Position numbers and translations under genes: made by a program. From Longimicrobium sp. (GTDB lineage Bacteria > Gemmatimonadota > Gemmatimonadetes > Longimicrobiales > Longimicrobiaceae): 64,000 nucleotides of DNA. The DNA lies in assembly GCA_036389135.1 (NCBI GenBank), contig DASVQP010000130.1, positions 59,722-123,721 on the forward strand. The letters are read 5' to 3'. Positions 1 to 9,600 of this stretch are shown here, one piece after another (position 1 is the stretch's first letter; every line of letters begins with the position of its first letter). The notes under the pieces are model-generated. The model was not told the DNA's origin. It searched no databases and was given only the letters and a program-made list of their open reading frames with translations.

Positions 1-68
1 CAAGGCGATCGTGGGTTGGAACGCGAATCACACTGAAACGTGTGAGCAGAAACGACCCAAACACCGCA

Positions 69-94
69 GGGCGGATTCCAGATGGAATCCGCCC
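69..94. terminator. perfect 11-bp hairpin, possible terminator
   Basis: GGGCGGATTCC, a 4-nt loop, then GGAATCCGCCC form a perfect stem. No T-run follows on either strand, so termination is only a possibility. The rest of bases 1-381 holds no convincing gene; the open frames there have poor codon bias and no ribosome binding site. Confidence 0.35.
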
Positions 95-381
95 CGGCGG
101 GGGCGGGCGCGCTCCACGGACGGTCACTCCGAACCGCCTCGCGTGCTCGAAGTTCGCTCCTAAGTAAATCCAGAAACACAACGAGCAATCCCAGAGCAGC
201 CACATCCGAAAACGGCCGGCATGGCCTACGTGCGGATGCGAGAGCTGTAGCGCGACCGGCGCCGAACGCCAGTGGCCGGGCGCGGTTTGGCGACGTTGTT
301 TGTCGCCTTACTGCGCGCGCAGCCCGGCCCCTGCCAGGGGGAACACGCCCAAGCCTCTAATCGAACTGCCTACTGAACTAC

Positions 382-672
382 TTACAGCAGGATCGCAAGC
401 GATTGGAGTAGCACAAGCACCAGCAGTAGCCACTCCGGAGGAGCAAGGTTCCTACTTGTGCCCCGATGAGCGATCCAAAGCATTATGGCGCCCCCGCAGA
501 TGAAAAGCGCCTGCTTAGCCACGCTCCTCCACAGCCGCTCGGTTGGGACGAATGGCGCGTCGAGGATCGCGTCGAGCATCGCACGGGCGGACAGCGTGAT
601 TCCGACGATGGCTGCGACCCAGATGATCGCAAGAAGCTGTTTGTATCTCCTGGCGCCAGCCGTACGCGGCAT
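382..672 (-). CDS. small two-helix membrane protein, unknown function
   Basis: A 96-aa protein starting MPRTAGARRYKQ. It has two hydrophobic segments, around residues 14-30 (LLAIIWVAAIVGITLSA) and near the C-terminus (WLLLVLVLLQSLAILL), plus a middle stretch ALFICGGAIMLWIA that could be a third. I chose the ATG at 672 because GGAGGAG lies upstream, just after the stop of the preceding lipoprotein gene; the longer open frame would run back into that gene and is R/G-rich. The 26-nt gap to the upstream gene suggests a two-gene operon. The fold and family are not recognised; an inner-membrane location is inferred. Confidence 0.6.
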   Translation of the reverse strand: MPRTAGARRYKQLLAIIWVAAIVGITLSARAMLDAILDAPFVPTERLWRSVAKQALFICGGAIMLWIAHRGTSRNLAPPEWLLLVLVLLQSLAILL

Positions 673-698
673 TTCTCTCACCCTCACGACCTCCTCCC

Positions 699-1685
699 TT
701 AGGGTGTTGGGACCAGCGCCGACGCCCCGCACGCGAGTCCCGCGCCCAACAGTGCCCACGCGCTCGCGCCGGTTGCCTCGGATACTGCGCCCCTCGCGTC
801 CTCCTGACGCTGGAGTGCCTGCTTGTACTGATACTCGTACAACTGTCGCATAGCTGGGTCGGGATTGTTCTCGATAATCGCTTGATAAAGACGCTGTAGG
901 CCTTCGGCCTCCCGATACGCCTTGTACCATGCTTCGAACTTGTCCGCCACCTGCGCGACCGTATAGGTGCTATTCAGCATCGCGAGCACACACACAGTCC
1001 AGAGAAGCGGGCCCTGTTCATAGCTTTTCGCCGGGTCGGTGTCCTCTGGGGGGGCTGGATCACCCCCGCCTCCACCACCACCCCACGAGTTGGGGTCGCT
1101 CCACCAATCCTCTGACCCACTCCCAAACTTGTTCGTGCATTCATGCGGCCTTGCCTCACACGGGTCTGAGTTCTCCCTTGGAGGCGCCGTGACCACGAGC
1201 GGGTCAAACACGCACGCGTTGGTGTTCTCGTCCTCGACACAGCTCTGCGTCGTCAACATCCCCTGGCGCACGATGAACTGGTCCGCCCCTCCGCCCCGCT
1301 CCACGCCGAAGTGGCGATCCACGCGGCGCAGCGCTGCCTCCGAGTACGGCACCGTGCAGGTCGCCGTGTGCGCGATCCCGCCACCCGGCGCCAACCGCCA
1401 GAAGAGGTAGCGCACCATCGGGCCGCGCGCGTCGTATTCCGAGCGGGGGAGGAAGATCGTATCCCGGCGCGTCTGCCATCCGGTGGCTGGCGCCGGTGCC
1501 GGGCGGCCGAGCACACATACCAGCGGCGATTGCCCGAGGTGCAACCCTCCTCCAGCGGCAGCTCGTCCTCCGGCACTCCGTGCGGGCGCTGATGGTGCGA
1601 CAGCCGTAGGGAGATCCCGGCAGGCGGTCAATGCAAGGAGTACGGCGCAGACGACGCTCGTCCCGGGTGCTTTGCGAGGCATCAT
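699..1685 (-). CDS. predicted lipoprotein, unknown function
   Basis: A 328-aa protein with a lipoprotein signal: positive N-terminus (MMPRKAPG), hydrophobic stretch, then lipobox LTAC. After cleavage comes an A/G-rich linker, a Cys-containing middle domain (CVLGRP, TATCTVPYS, TQSCVEDENTNACVFD, DPCEARPHECTN, compatible with disulfides), a poly-Gly run near residue 205 and a helical C-terminal part (QVADKFEAWYKAYREAEG). It ends in a hydrophobic A/G/L tail that might be a second membrane contact. The start is an ATG with a second ATG right behind it and no obvious Shine-Dalgarno. Likely co-transcribed with the small membrane protein downstream. Family not recognised. Confidence 0.65.
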   Translation of the reverse strand: MMPRKAPGTSVVCAVLLALTACRDLPTAVAPSAPARSAGGRAAAGGGLHLGQSPLVCVLGRPAPAPATGWQTRRDTIFLPRSEYDARGPMVRYLFWRLAPGGGIAHTATCTVPYSEAALRRVDRHFGVERGGGADQFIVRQGMLTTQSCVEDENTNACVFDPLVVTAPPRENSDPCEARPHECTNKFGSGSEDWWSDPNSWGGGGGGGDPAPPEDTDPAKSYEQGPLLWTVCVLAMLNSTYTVAQVADKFEAWYKAYREAEGLQRLYQAIIENNPDPAMRQLYEYQYKQALQRQEDARGAVSEATGASAWALLGAGLACGASALVPTP

Positions 1686-1951
1686 AAAAGTTTTTACGCG
1701 AAAGGGTTGACACGAGAGACGAGAGGGGGCGGCCGCATCCGGTATAGAGCGACTGATCTTTCCCAGCGGTTCGCTTGTAACGGCGAATTAGGTGCTGTTT
1801 GGATGCGGCGTCAAGTCCCAGCCGCGTCTGCCGCTCCAAAGCCGCCAGCGCACCGCATCGAGAGGCGGGCGCACGCGCGCAGCGGTGCGTATGCCCGTGC
1901 GCGCGCTTCAATTGACCGCCCCCGTGTGTCTTGCTAGATTCGACCCGATTT

Positions 1952-2012
1952 GGCTCCCGTAGCTCAGGTGGATAGAGCACAAGATTCCTAAACCGGAGGT
2001 CGGGGGTTCGAG
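1952..2012 (+). pseudogene. degenerate tRNA-Arg(CCT)-like sequence, candidate attachment site
   Basis: The 5' half reads as a normal tRNA: acceptor arm GGCTCCC, D-arm GTAGCTCAGGTGGATAGAGC, then an anticodon loop TTCCTAA with anticodon CCT. The anticodon stem does not close: the 5' side is CAAGA and the 3' side ACCGG. The T-arm starts (GGGGGTTCGAG) but its 3' side and the 3' acceptor GGGAGCC are absent. The mismatch begins exactly at the anticodon loop, a common crossover point for tyrosine recombinases, and an integrase gene lies 195 bp downstream. I read this as a recombination-scarred att site rather than a working tRNA. Confidence 0.55.
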
Positions 2013-2040
2013 CATTCGTTTGCGAACCTGAGCTAAATGG

Positions 2041-2083
2041 CCCGTAGGACGGCGACTTACGCCGCCTGCGGGTTTTCGTTTTT
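2041..2083 (+). terminator. rho-independent terminator
   Basis: CCCGTAGG/CCTGCGGG and CGGCG/CGCCG form a long stem around a 5-nt loop, followed by TTTTCGTTTTT. A 12-bp inverted repeat, ACCTGAGCTAAA at 2026 and TTTAGCTCAGGT at 2081, encloses it. That repeat echoes the D-arm of the tRNA-like sequence just upstream (TAGCTCAGGT). Confidence 0.8.
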
Positions 2084-2206
2084 AGCTCAGGTCTGGAGCC
2101 AGTAACAAAACTCCAGTAACAAAACGCAGAACGGTTCCCCCGGGTACGCGGTATCTCACAGGTGAGAAGCCGCGGACCTGTACCTGCCCGGCTGGGGAAC
2201 TAAAGG

Positions 2207-3832
2207 ATGCTACGAGTAGCCAAGAAGAGGTCAGGCGGGCAGGCGCAGGCGGCGGTCGGCCCGCAAGAGCCGCACGCTAGGCTGTACTGGAAGGACGGGC
2301 GCGCCTACATCGACGCGCGTGCTTGGGGGAAGTGGGGAGGCAGGATGGAGGCGCTGGTCCGGCCGGGCGAGCGCGGGGCCACCAGGGATCCGGTGCACGC
2401 CTCCCTGCTGTTTGCCCAGCGGCTCACTGAGTTGCGCGACCTCCGCGCGCAGCACCCCGACGGTCTGCCGGTGCCGGACGAGTCTCCCGAGGCGGCTTCC
2501 GCTCCCGCCGAGGACGAGCTGGACCGGATCGCTACCTTTGCCGGGTGGTACCTGGCGGAGAAGGCCAACCGCCACGGCCGGAAGCGGATCACCAAGCGAC
2601 ACCTGAACCAGCAGCGGAGCAAGCTGGTCCACGCCGCGCGCTTCTTCGCGCACAAGCGCGGAAAGGTGCTTTTGCGCGACTTGGAGGCGGCCGACATCCG
2701 GGAGTACATGAAGGAGCTGCGCACCAACCCGCCGGCGCGTCTGCGCGACCAGCCGGGCGGGTGCAGGGGCGTGCTGACGTCCACCACGCAGCGCCGCTAT
2801 CTCGACTCGCTCGGCGAGCTCCTGCAGGCCGCCGTCGCCGAAGGGCGGATCAACACCAACTGGGTGCACGAGCGCACGGACCTCCCCGCGGTTGATCCGA
2901 GCCCGACGAAGCACCTGGAGCTGTGGGAAGGCGCGCTCCTGCTGGAGGGCGCGCGGCGGCTCTACCCGCCGCACCGGCAGGGCCCGCCCATCTACCCGCT
3001 GCTGGCGTTCTACCTGCTCACCGGGGTCATCGAGAGCGAGCGCGCGGGTGTGCGGGTGGCGGACGTGCGGTTTCCCGGCGACGTGGAGTTTCCGAACGGG
3101 GTGATCATCGTCCGGCCGAACGAAGCGGTCCGGTCCGACGAGATGAGGGACAGGTTGAAGACTGAGTACCGGGAGCGCGTGATGCCGCTGCACCCGCAGC
3201 TCGCGGAGATCCTGGCCGAGTACCTGAGCGGGCCGAACGCTCCCCCGGGACCCCTTCTGTTCCCGGCGCAGTGGAGCGACGGAGCCGTTCCTCTGGGCGA
3301 CTGGCGAAAGCACCTGGACCGCGTGGCCGTCTACTGCGGATACGAGACGGGAGAGGTCCGCACCCGCCGGCTGCGCGTGACCTACTGCTCTCACCGCGCC
3401 TACACCCTGGACGAGCTCGGCCACCCGATGACCGCCGTCAAACTGCAGGCGGAGATGGGTCACGGGTCGTTCCAGATGATCGAGCGGCGGTACTTCCGCC
3501 ACACGCGTTTCCGTGCCGCGCGTCCGCAGCTCGAATTTCGCTGGACGGACTGGTCGGACCAGTACGGCCATCGATTGGGCCAGGCCGCGCGCTGCATGCG
3601 CGCGGAGCTGACGCCGAAGCTCCGCAGCGTTCTTGCTCTGCTGCCCCCTGAGGGGCTCGCCGCAAAGCAGTGGGAGGTCGCGTCAGGGCTTCCCGTGGGA
3701 ACATTCTACTACTGCCGCAACGTGCTCGTGGAGCGGGGCTACGTCCGGCGCGAGGGTGCGAGGAGGGGAGCGCCTTTCCGGCAAGTGGCGGGGGACGACT
3801 CTCGGATCGAACCGGGACGTAAGGCGGCATGA
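2207..3832 (+). CDS. tyrosine recombinase/integrase with C-terminal winged-helix extension
   Basis: A 541-aa protein. An N-terminal core-binding-type SAM-like region (residues about 100-225) is followed by a catalytic-type domain (about 235-445) and a C-terminal winged-helix-like segment (about 465-530). The catalytic end is recognisable: an Arg in RRLRVTYCSHRAYT (about 385-400), the box EMGHGSF and the tyrosine of ERRYFRH (about 428). The segment that normally carries the first catalytic Arg (TGLR in relatives) reads TGVIESERAG, with Ile at that position, and the HxxR His is replaced. It may be divergent or impaired. It lies next to a broken tRNA-Arg-like sequence, as expected for an island integrase. 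A hairpin terminator follows directly. Confidence 0.8.
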   Translation: MLRVAKKRSGGQAQAAVGPQEPHARLYWKDGRAYIDARAWGKWGGRMEALVRPGERGATRDPVHASLLFAQRLTELRDLRAQHPDGLPVPDESPEAASAPAEDELDRIATFAGWYLAEKANRHGRKRITKRHLNQQRSKLVHAARFFAHKRGKVLLRDLEAADIREYMKELRTNPPARLRDQPGGCRGVLTSTTQRRYLDSLGELLQAAVAEGRINTNWVHERTDLPAVDPSPTKHLELWEGALLLEGARRLYPPHRQGPPIYPLLAFYLLTGVIESERAGVRVADVRFPGDVEFPNGVIIVRPNEAVRSDEMRDRLKTEYRERVMPLHPQLAEILAEYLSGPNAPPGPLLFPAQWSDGAVPLGDWRKHLDRVAVYCGYETGEVRTRRLRVTYCSHRAYTLDELGHPMTAVKLQAEMGHGSFQMIERRYFRHTRFRAARPQLEFRWTDWSDQYGHRLGQAARCMRAELTPKLRSVLALLPPEGLAAKQWEVASGLPVGTFYYCRNVLVERGYVRREGARRGAPFRQVAGDDSRIEPGRKAA

Positions 3833-3838
3833 TTGCAA

Positions 3839-3864
3839 GAGGGCGGCTCGACGGAGCCGCCCTC
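3839..3864 (+). terminator. hairpin terminator between convergent genes
   Basis: GAGGGCGGCTC, loop GACG, GAGCCGCCCTC form a perfect 11-bp stem just after the integrase stop and just before the 3' end of the convergent gene. It lacks a clear T-run but is well placed to stop transcription from either side. Confidence 0.6.
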
Positions 3865-3865
3865 C

Positions 3866-4381
3866 TCATGCTCCCCCCGCGGCCCGCCGCTGGCCCGGCG
3901 ACCGAGCGGGCTCCGGCGTTCGAGGCCGTCCGAACCGCTCGTGCGCGGCGGCGATTTCGTCGCCTGGATCGCGATGGGTCTTCGTCGCGACTCCGCCTTT
4001 AGCCGGAGCCGTGGCAATGACGGTTAGGGGGGCGTCCGCCGTCTCCGGTGCCGGCGGCCGCTGAATCGCGCCGATCTGCACGACGAATTGCCGGAGGTCG
4101 GCCTCGGTAGTGCGGCGCTCGCGGCCGTATGAGTACGACTTCAGCACAACGCCACGGAACCCCGTCCGCATCACCTTGCGCACGGCGGCGGCGGTCCGCT
4201 TTCGTCCGCCCAAGTGGCGATGCAGCCATTCCGCCGCTTCCGCGGGCGAAAATCGCCGCTCCTGGTCCTCCTCCGCTGCCGGTACGCCGGCGAGTAGTTC
4301 GCGAAGCGACTCCACCGGAACCAGTGTTCCGGCTGGAGCGTCGTGCACGAAGCGAATCAATCGTTCCAATGCGGGCATCAA
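3866..4381 (-). CDS. hypothetical protein with possible DNA-binding domain (excisionase-like?)
   Basis: A 171-aa protein. Residues about 43-105 (FSPAEAAEWLHRHLGG ... KVMRTGFRG ... TTEADLRQFV) have the layout of a short helix-turn-helix or excisionase-type domain. The C-terminal 65 residues are P/A/R-rich and probably disordered. Its position convergent with the integrase fits a recombination directionality factor, but this rests on context only. Two ATG codons are adjacent at the start, with no strong ribosome binding site. The alternative is an unrelated regulator. Confidence 0.5.
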   Translation of the reverse strand: MMPALERLIRFVHDAPAGTLVPVESLRELLAGVPAAEEDQERRFSPAEAAEWLHRHLGGRKRTAAAVRKVMRTGFRGVVLKSYSYGRERRTTEADLRQFVVQIGAIQRPPAPETADAPLTVIATAPAKGGVATKTHRDPGDEIAAAHERFGRPRTPEPARSPGQRRAAGGA

Positions 4382-5124
4382 GCCGCCGTTCGTCTGGAGA
4401 GAATTGTCATGTCACTCTCCTTACAGGTACCGCGAAGCCACCGATGTCGTTCTTGGGCGGGCGATCACCTGGTTTAGTCCTGCATCGAGAATCCGCGCGG
4501 CAGACGAGTGCTATTCCGGCTGCTGTCCCCTGTCCCTGAGCCTTCCCTTGTCTCTCGCGGCGCCGCCACGGCCCTAGGTGGATGCGATGTATTTGGAGCT
4601 AGCCTCAGCCTCAGCCTCGCATGCTGGGGAACTGCCACCCCTCGATGGGGAAAAAACAGTGCCCAAAACAGGGAGCGGCGGCTGGCGCTACCGAGCGCAA
4701 TATCCAGCTGCGCCACAATTATTCTTGTCCGCGGGGTTGGTCCGTCCTACCTTGCCTAGGCGGTTCCGGCCACCACCCTGACCCAAGCTCGGTCTGCGTG
4801 TCCACCGGTCCGCTGACTTGTTCCTGTCCCCGTTTATCCAGCTGTATTCATGAGCGACGCGAACTTCGATGCCGCACCGGTTCCGCCCCCCCCACGGTGC
4901 CCCTCCCGCCCGGAACGTCGCCTCGTACAACGAAATCGCCCGCACCGCTTCGGTGGTGAGTTTGGAGGCCGCCGGGACCGCCTCGCCTCTGGCCGGACTG
5001 GCCTTGGCCGAGCATGAAGGGTCCAGAATCGACGACGACCCGCAAAGTGCAAACGTGCAAACTACACAGTCTCGCGCGTCTCCTCGTCTTGCTCCTGATC
5101 CGCCCCTCGTTCCGGGAGATTCCC
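4382..5124. other. intergenic region, no gene seen
   Basis: About 740 bp between divergent genes. It is less GC-rich than its surroundings and contains a short CAGCCT triplication near 4610. Open frames here have no ribosome binding site or plausible protein. It probably holds the promoters of both flanking genes, but no element could be assigned. Confidence 0.4.
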
Positions 5125-5820
5125 ATGAACAGGTTTTCCCGCTCGGTCATTCTGCTCGCATACGTCGCCGGAATTGCTGGATGCACGGCCAGCAAGGCAC
5201 CGGAGAGTACCTCCGGGCGCGCCGATTCGGCAGAGCACGCTCCGGACGCGCTCGCCGCGGCGACACTCCTCCCGCCTTGCTCCACGAACTGCATCGACGT
5301 GGCAATGAAAGTCGTGCTCGACAAGATTGGCGGCGCCGTCTCCAATCCGGACGCACAGTGGTTCAAGCGGGACAATCCCCAGGCGAGGCCGGAATACTTC
5401 CTGGCGAACCTGAAAACGCTGGCGGACGAAACGCAGCAGGTCGCCACGATCTCGGTGAAGGTGAGCCGCGACGCCGACATCGCCAAGTTCATCCTCGGTG
5501 CGCAGGCGCTCAAGTGGGAGGTCATCACGACCTACTTGGGCACGGCGCTGGAGAAGACGTGGACGTGGACGCGGTGGGCGGGCACCGGGAGCCAGCTCAT
5601 TCTCGGCGTGATGACGCCCACCACGGGCGGCTACGGCGCGGCCTTCGAATTCTGTGACCCGAGCGCGACACCCGAACGGGTGCGGCAGGCCCAGTCGTAC
5701 ATCACCACGATGCTGCAGACCTACGAGCCCGCCTCGTTCCGGCAGGTCGCGCGCCGGGTGGACCAGGGCCGCAAGTGCGCGAACGTGATGGCGGCGTACC
5801 TGGCCATGCCGCGACCGTAA
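5125..5820 (+). CDS. predicted lipoprotein, unknown function
   Basis: A 231-aa protein starting MNRFSRSVILLAYVAG with lipobox IAGC. The ATG at 5125 is chosen because GGGAG sits about 8 nt upstream and the signal peptide starts cleanly there; a longer frame from 5014 adds an implausible N-terminus. The mature part is soluble and mostly helical, with Cys residues in PPCSTNC, FCDPS and RKCAN. It includes KWEVITTYLGTALEKTWTW, a Trp/Thr-rich amphipathic stretch. No family recognised; an envelope location is predicted. Confidence 0.65.
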   Translation: MNRFSRSVILLAYVAGIAGCTASKAPESTSGRADSAEHAPDALAAATLLPPCSTNCIDVAMKVVLDKIGGAVSNPDAQWFKRDNPQARPEYFLANLKTLADETQQVATISVKVSRDADIAKFILGAQALKWEVITTYLGTALEKTWTWTRWAGTGSQLILGVMTPTTGGYGAAFEFCDPSATPERVRQAQSYITTMLQTYEPASFRQVARRVDQGRKCANVMAAYLAMPRP

Positions 5821-5990
5821 TCTCGTCGTCCGGCGGAAACTCGCCCCCCCCGTCCCTCCAATCTGCTGAACCTGCCTGGTTCGTCCCGTCCGGCCCCTCC
5901 GCCGCGTGCGCCGCTCGCACCGGCAGGACCCTGGCAAGGGCGCGGCGGACGGCTCGGGAAGCTGCTGCGCCCACCCGTCGAGACACCCAC

Positions 5991-6632
5991 ATGCACTGGA
6001 ACCGCGCGGCACAGGTTCTCACCCTTGCGTCCGCCCTCGCGGCCGCGGCCCCCCCGCTGCGGGCACAGCCCGGGCCGGAGCCGGAGCCCATTCCTCCGCA
6101 GCCCAGGGTGGTCGTTCTGAGCGCCGCGGCGGGCGGCCCCTATGGCGGCCCGCGCCAGCGCCTTGCCGACGCCGCCGGGGGAGAGCTCCGGATCGCGCTC
6201 GAACGCAACGCCCCCGTACCCGTCGGGTCGTTGACCCTCCTGCAGCCCGCGTTCGAGGTGGGCATGTGGTGGGGCCACCTCCGCGGCAGGTCGGTGGAGG
6301 GAGGAGACGGCGACGCGGCGGCAAGGCGCTGGAGCGCGCGCCTCCGGGCCGGGCTGCACGAGGTCGCCGACGGCGTGCAGCTCTACGGCGCGCTCGGGCT
6401 CCACTTCTACGACTTCCACGACTCCCCGGACGGTCTCTCCGGCCACGGCGGCGCTTCGGGCGCGCTGGGGCTGCTGGTAGCTCCCAAGGCACTCTGGTCC
6501 AGCGAGAGCGGAAGCGGGGCGCGCGCGCCGTGGCTGCGCGGCTTCCTGGAGCTCGGCGGCGAGGCGCAGTCGCGAGCGCTGAGCCCCACGGTGACTGTCG
6601 GGCTCAGCGTGCGGCTGGTCCCGGCTTCCTGA
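5991..6632 (+). CDS. exported protein, possible small beta-barrel
   Basis: A 213-aa protein starting MHWNRAAQVLTLASALAA, with a signal peptide and a likely cleavage after LRA (LRA-QPGP). The rest alternates hydrophobic and polar residues (LLQPAFEVGMWWGHL, YGALGLHFYDF, FLELGG, VTVGLSVRLVP) and ends with a strand-like aromatic-free tail, like small outer-membrane beta-barrel proteins. The start at 5991 is chosen for the signal peptide; upstream sequence in frame is low quality. Function unknown. Confidence 0.55.
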   Translation: MHWNRAAQVLTLASALAAAAPPLRAQPGPEPEPIPPQPRVVVLSAAAGGPYGGPRQRLADAAGGELRIALERNAPVPVGSLTLLQPAFEVGMWWGHLRGRSVEGGDGDAAARRWSARLRAGLHEVADGVQLYGALGLHFYDFHDSPDGLSGHGGASGALGLLVAPKALWSSESGSGARAPWLRGFLELGGEAQSRALSPTVTVGLSVRLVPAS

Positions 6633-6695
6633 CGGCGCAGTCCCGACCGGGGCATCCCACCCGCTCGGCCTCGTTTCCCCTGCACCGCGCGCAGC

Positions 6696-9600
6696 GTGTC
6701 ACACTCAATCTTTTTCCGGGATGGCGCTTTCGACGTGCGTTCTGCGGCTGGAGCGCGGGCTCCCGTGTCGTTCAACGACGACGAACTGCGCATCCACGCT
6801 GCGAACGACCTCGCCCCGTTCCTGTACCTGCAGGCCGCGCGGTCGCGCCGGTTCGCCGTCCGGTGGAGCGCGAGATCAGTGCGGATCGTGGGCGACTGCC
6901 CGTGCCTGCTGGCGAGAAACGAAAGGTTGCGCCTGGAACTCGTCCTGGCCGTGGCGGACGGTGGAGTCGCGGTGACGACGTTCAGGCTCGGTGATCAGCC
7001 CCAGACCGTTCCCGACAACACCCTGTTGGGGCTCGCGAAGGGAGCCTTCACGGTCTCCACTGGCAGCAACGAGCCCTTCGAGCAGAGCCATCGTCTGATC
7101 GGGCTGGAGTGCGCCGAGGCGAGCCCTGGCGCTGCGCTAAGGCCGCTCACGTTCACGAGCAGCCTGCGGGTCTACGTCCAGCCGATGGGCCAGCCCGGCC
7201 CCGGAACGGGGATGCACGCGCTGCTGTTCACCCGCGAGGCGCGGGTAAGGCCCCCGGTCGGTTCGGCACGGTACAGCTACGCCCTCCGGCACGCCCCCAT
7301 CCGGATCGGAACGAACTCGCTGTTGATGCATTCGGGGTACATCCCCATCGACCGGTGCAACGATCACCCGGTGCACGGGCCGGTTCTCCACGACACGCGG
7401 TGGAGCACCAGGTGGGAGCCGGAACCGTACCAGCTGGTGCACTGGACGCGGCAGACCACGCCCACCGGCGGCGTTCGGCAGTTCGTGGCGCTGCTGGGCC
7501 TCCCGAGCCGGGGCGTCGAGCTGTACTGGAACGCGGTCGCCGACGAGTACGACGAAAACGCGGGGAGCCATGGCGGCGAGATGTCGCTCCTTCCCCACCT
7601 CAGGACAGGGACGGCCGAGCCGGTCCAGTCGTGGGCCGTGTGGTGGGAGAAGGAATCGGAAGCGGTAGCCGACTCGTGGCGGACACGCGCGCTCACGCCT
7701 CTCCGCCAAGCTGCGGCCACCCTCGTGTTCTCCCGCGTGCCCACCCGCAGCGGCCATCCCCTCAGCGTCCGCACGCGGGTCGTTCCCATGCCCCGCGAAG
7801 AGGCCGCCGCACTCGACTCCGGGAACGACGGCGCCGTGCTGGCCGCGTGGATCCGGCACCTCCTCCGGCAGCCGGCGGTCGCCTTCCGGATGGACGCGCG
7901 CGACGAGCCGGCGGCAGCGTTGCGCAGCACCGTGCGCGTGGGGGCGCTGGACCTGACCCTCGCGACCGCCTCGACCACGGCGGATGCAGCGTCCGCTACA
8001 CTTCCCAGAGGGCGCGTGACGGCGGCGGCGCAGAGCGGTGGGGGGCTGGGGAGTATCACGGCCGAGCTCGAGCTCGGCGCCTACGCGGCGGTCCCGGGGG
8101 GGCAGGACCCCTTCGAAGCTCCGGCGGCCGACGGCGACCGGCCCCCGCCCATTGTGATCCCCCTGGCGCCCGACCACGCAGTCGGCGACCCCCGCCTGGT
8201 GCTCGTCGGCAGGCAAACCTGGTCCGCGGGCCCCCGCCCGTTCGAGACCACGTTCGAGTTGCAGTCCTTCAAGGCCGCGGCATCCCGCCTGCCCGCGGAT
8301 TCGACCCCGGCCCCGACTCCGGACTCGACCCCGCCCCCCACCCCGCCGCCGGCGCCGTACTGCGAGGGTTTCTCGCCGGAAAGGCGCAACCGCGTGGTGG
8401 TCATCGACACGCGCCCCTTCTTGGTGGCCCTGGTGCTGTACCCCGACTTCCTGACCGCGTCCGACGAACCGGTCGTCGCGGAATGGAGGGACGGCGCGTG
8501 GACGCTCGCCGGCGAAATGGAGGAGAGAGGAGCCGCCGACGCCTGCCTGGTGCTCCCCGCGCAGGCCGTGGGCGAGGAGATCGAGGTGGAGCGCGACCTG
8601 GCGGACCGCGAGAACCGCACGCTTGACTACCGGCTCGGCCCCCCCGCTCGCTTGAGTCTCAACCTCTCCGCCGCCCCGGTTAGGTACCGGCAGGCGCCGT
8701 GGAACCTCCGCCGGATCTTCTCGGACCCGCGCGTGAGGGAAACTGACGTCGTCACCGTCACGCAGCTCCAGTTCGAGCTGCTCTATGGGCTCTCCTGCAC
8801 CTTCCCACGGCGTGACGGACCAGGCGCCGGCGACCCGCCCCCGGCGCTGCGCGCGGCCGAGATCGCCCTGCGCATCGGCGACCCCCGCGACGCCCTGGGC
8901 CCGCCGAGGTGGCAAGCCACGTCGCAGCTGCACCGGAATGCGCTGGACACCGCCCGGAAGCGGTGGGACGAGCTGCGGAGCTGGATGCGGGCACGGCTGT
9001 ACCTGCTGGAGCCGTTCGTGCCGGGGCAGCGCTTCGCGCTCGAGGCGCTGACCATCCGGGAGGGCCTTGCGTGCAAGCTGTTGGCGCCCGGCGAGATCGA
9101 CACCCGCAACCGTTTCGAGCGGATCAACGACCCCGCGGCCTTGCGGGGAGGGGCGCTGTGGGCGGTCGAACAGGGCCCCGTGTACGAAGCGCTGCTCCGG
9201 CACCGGAACCCCACCGATAAGGAGCTCCAGGAGCACCCGCACCAAGTGACCGGGCTGGGGCTGAGTGCGCTGGGCGGCTACGGCCTCAACGACGCGGCCT
9301 TCGACAGCGGTCTCTCCGGGTTCGAGGCCACTGTCACCATGGGGCAGCTGGAACGCCTGGTGGTGCGGCGCGTGGGCCGGATCGGCGTGTTCTGGAACCG
9401 GGCCGTGCACGTGAGCGTGTTCGAGCGCACTCTCGAGGCCACCCCGCAGTTCCAGGCGCACCAGACCCCGCTGGCCGGCCGCGCCGTGGTGCGGAAGGTG
9501 AGCGAGTACATCGAGATCGTGGAGCCCGTCGCCGAGTTCACCCGCTCCGGCGCCGGCTTCGTGAAGGCCACGCACTTTCCCGCGGACGCCCGCATCCCCG

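Noticed and set aside
1952..2030. Intact tRNA-Arg gene
   Set aside because: The anticodon stem, the 3' side of the T-arm and the 3' acceptor strand do not pair.
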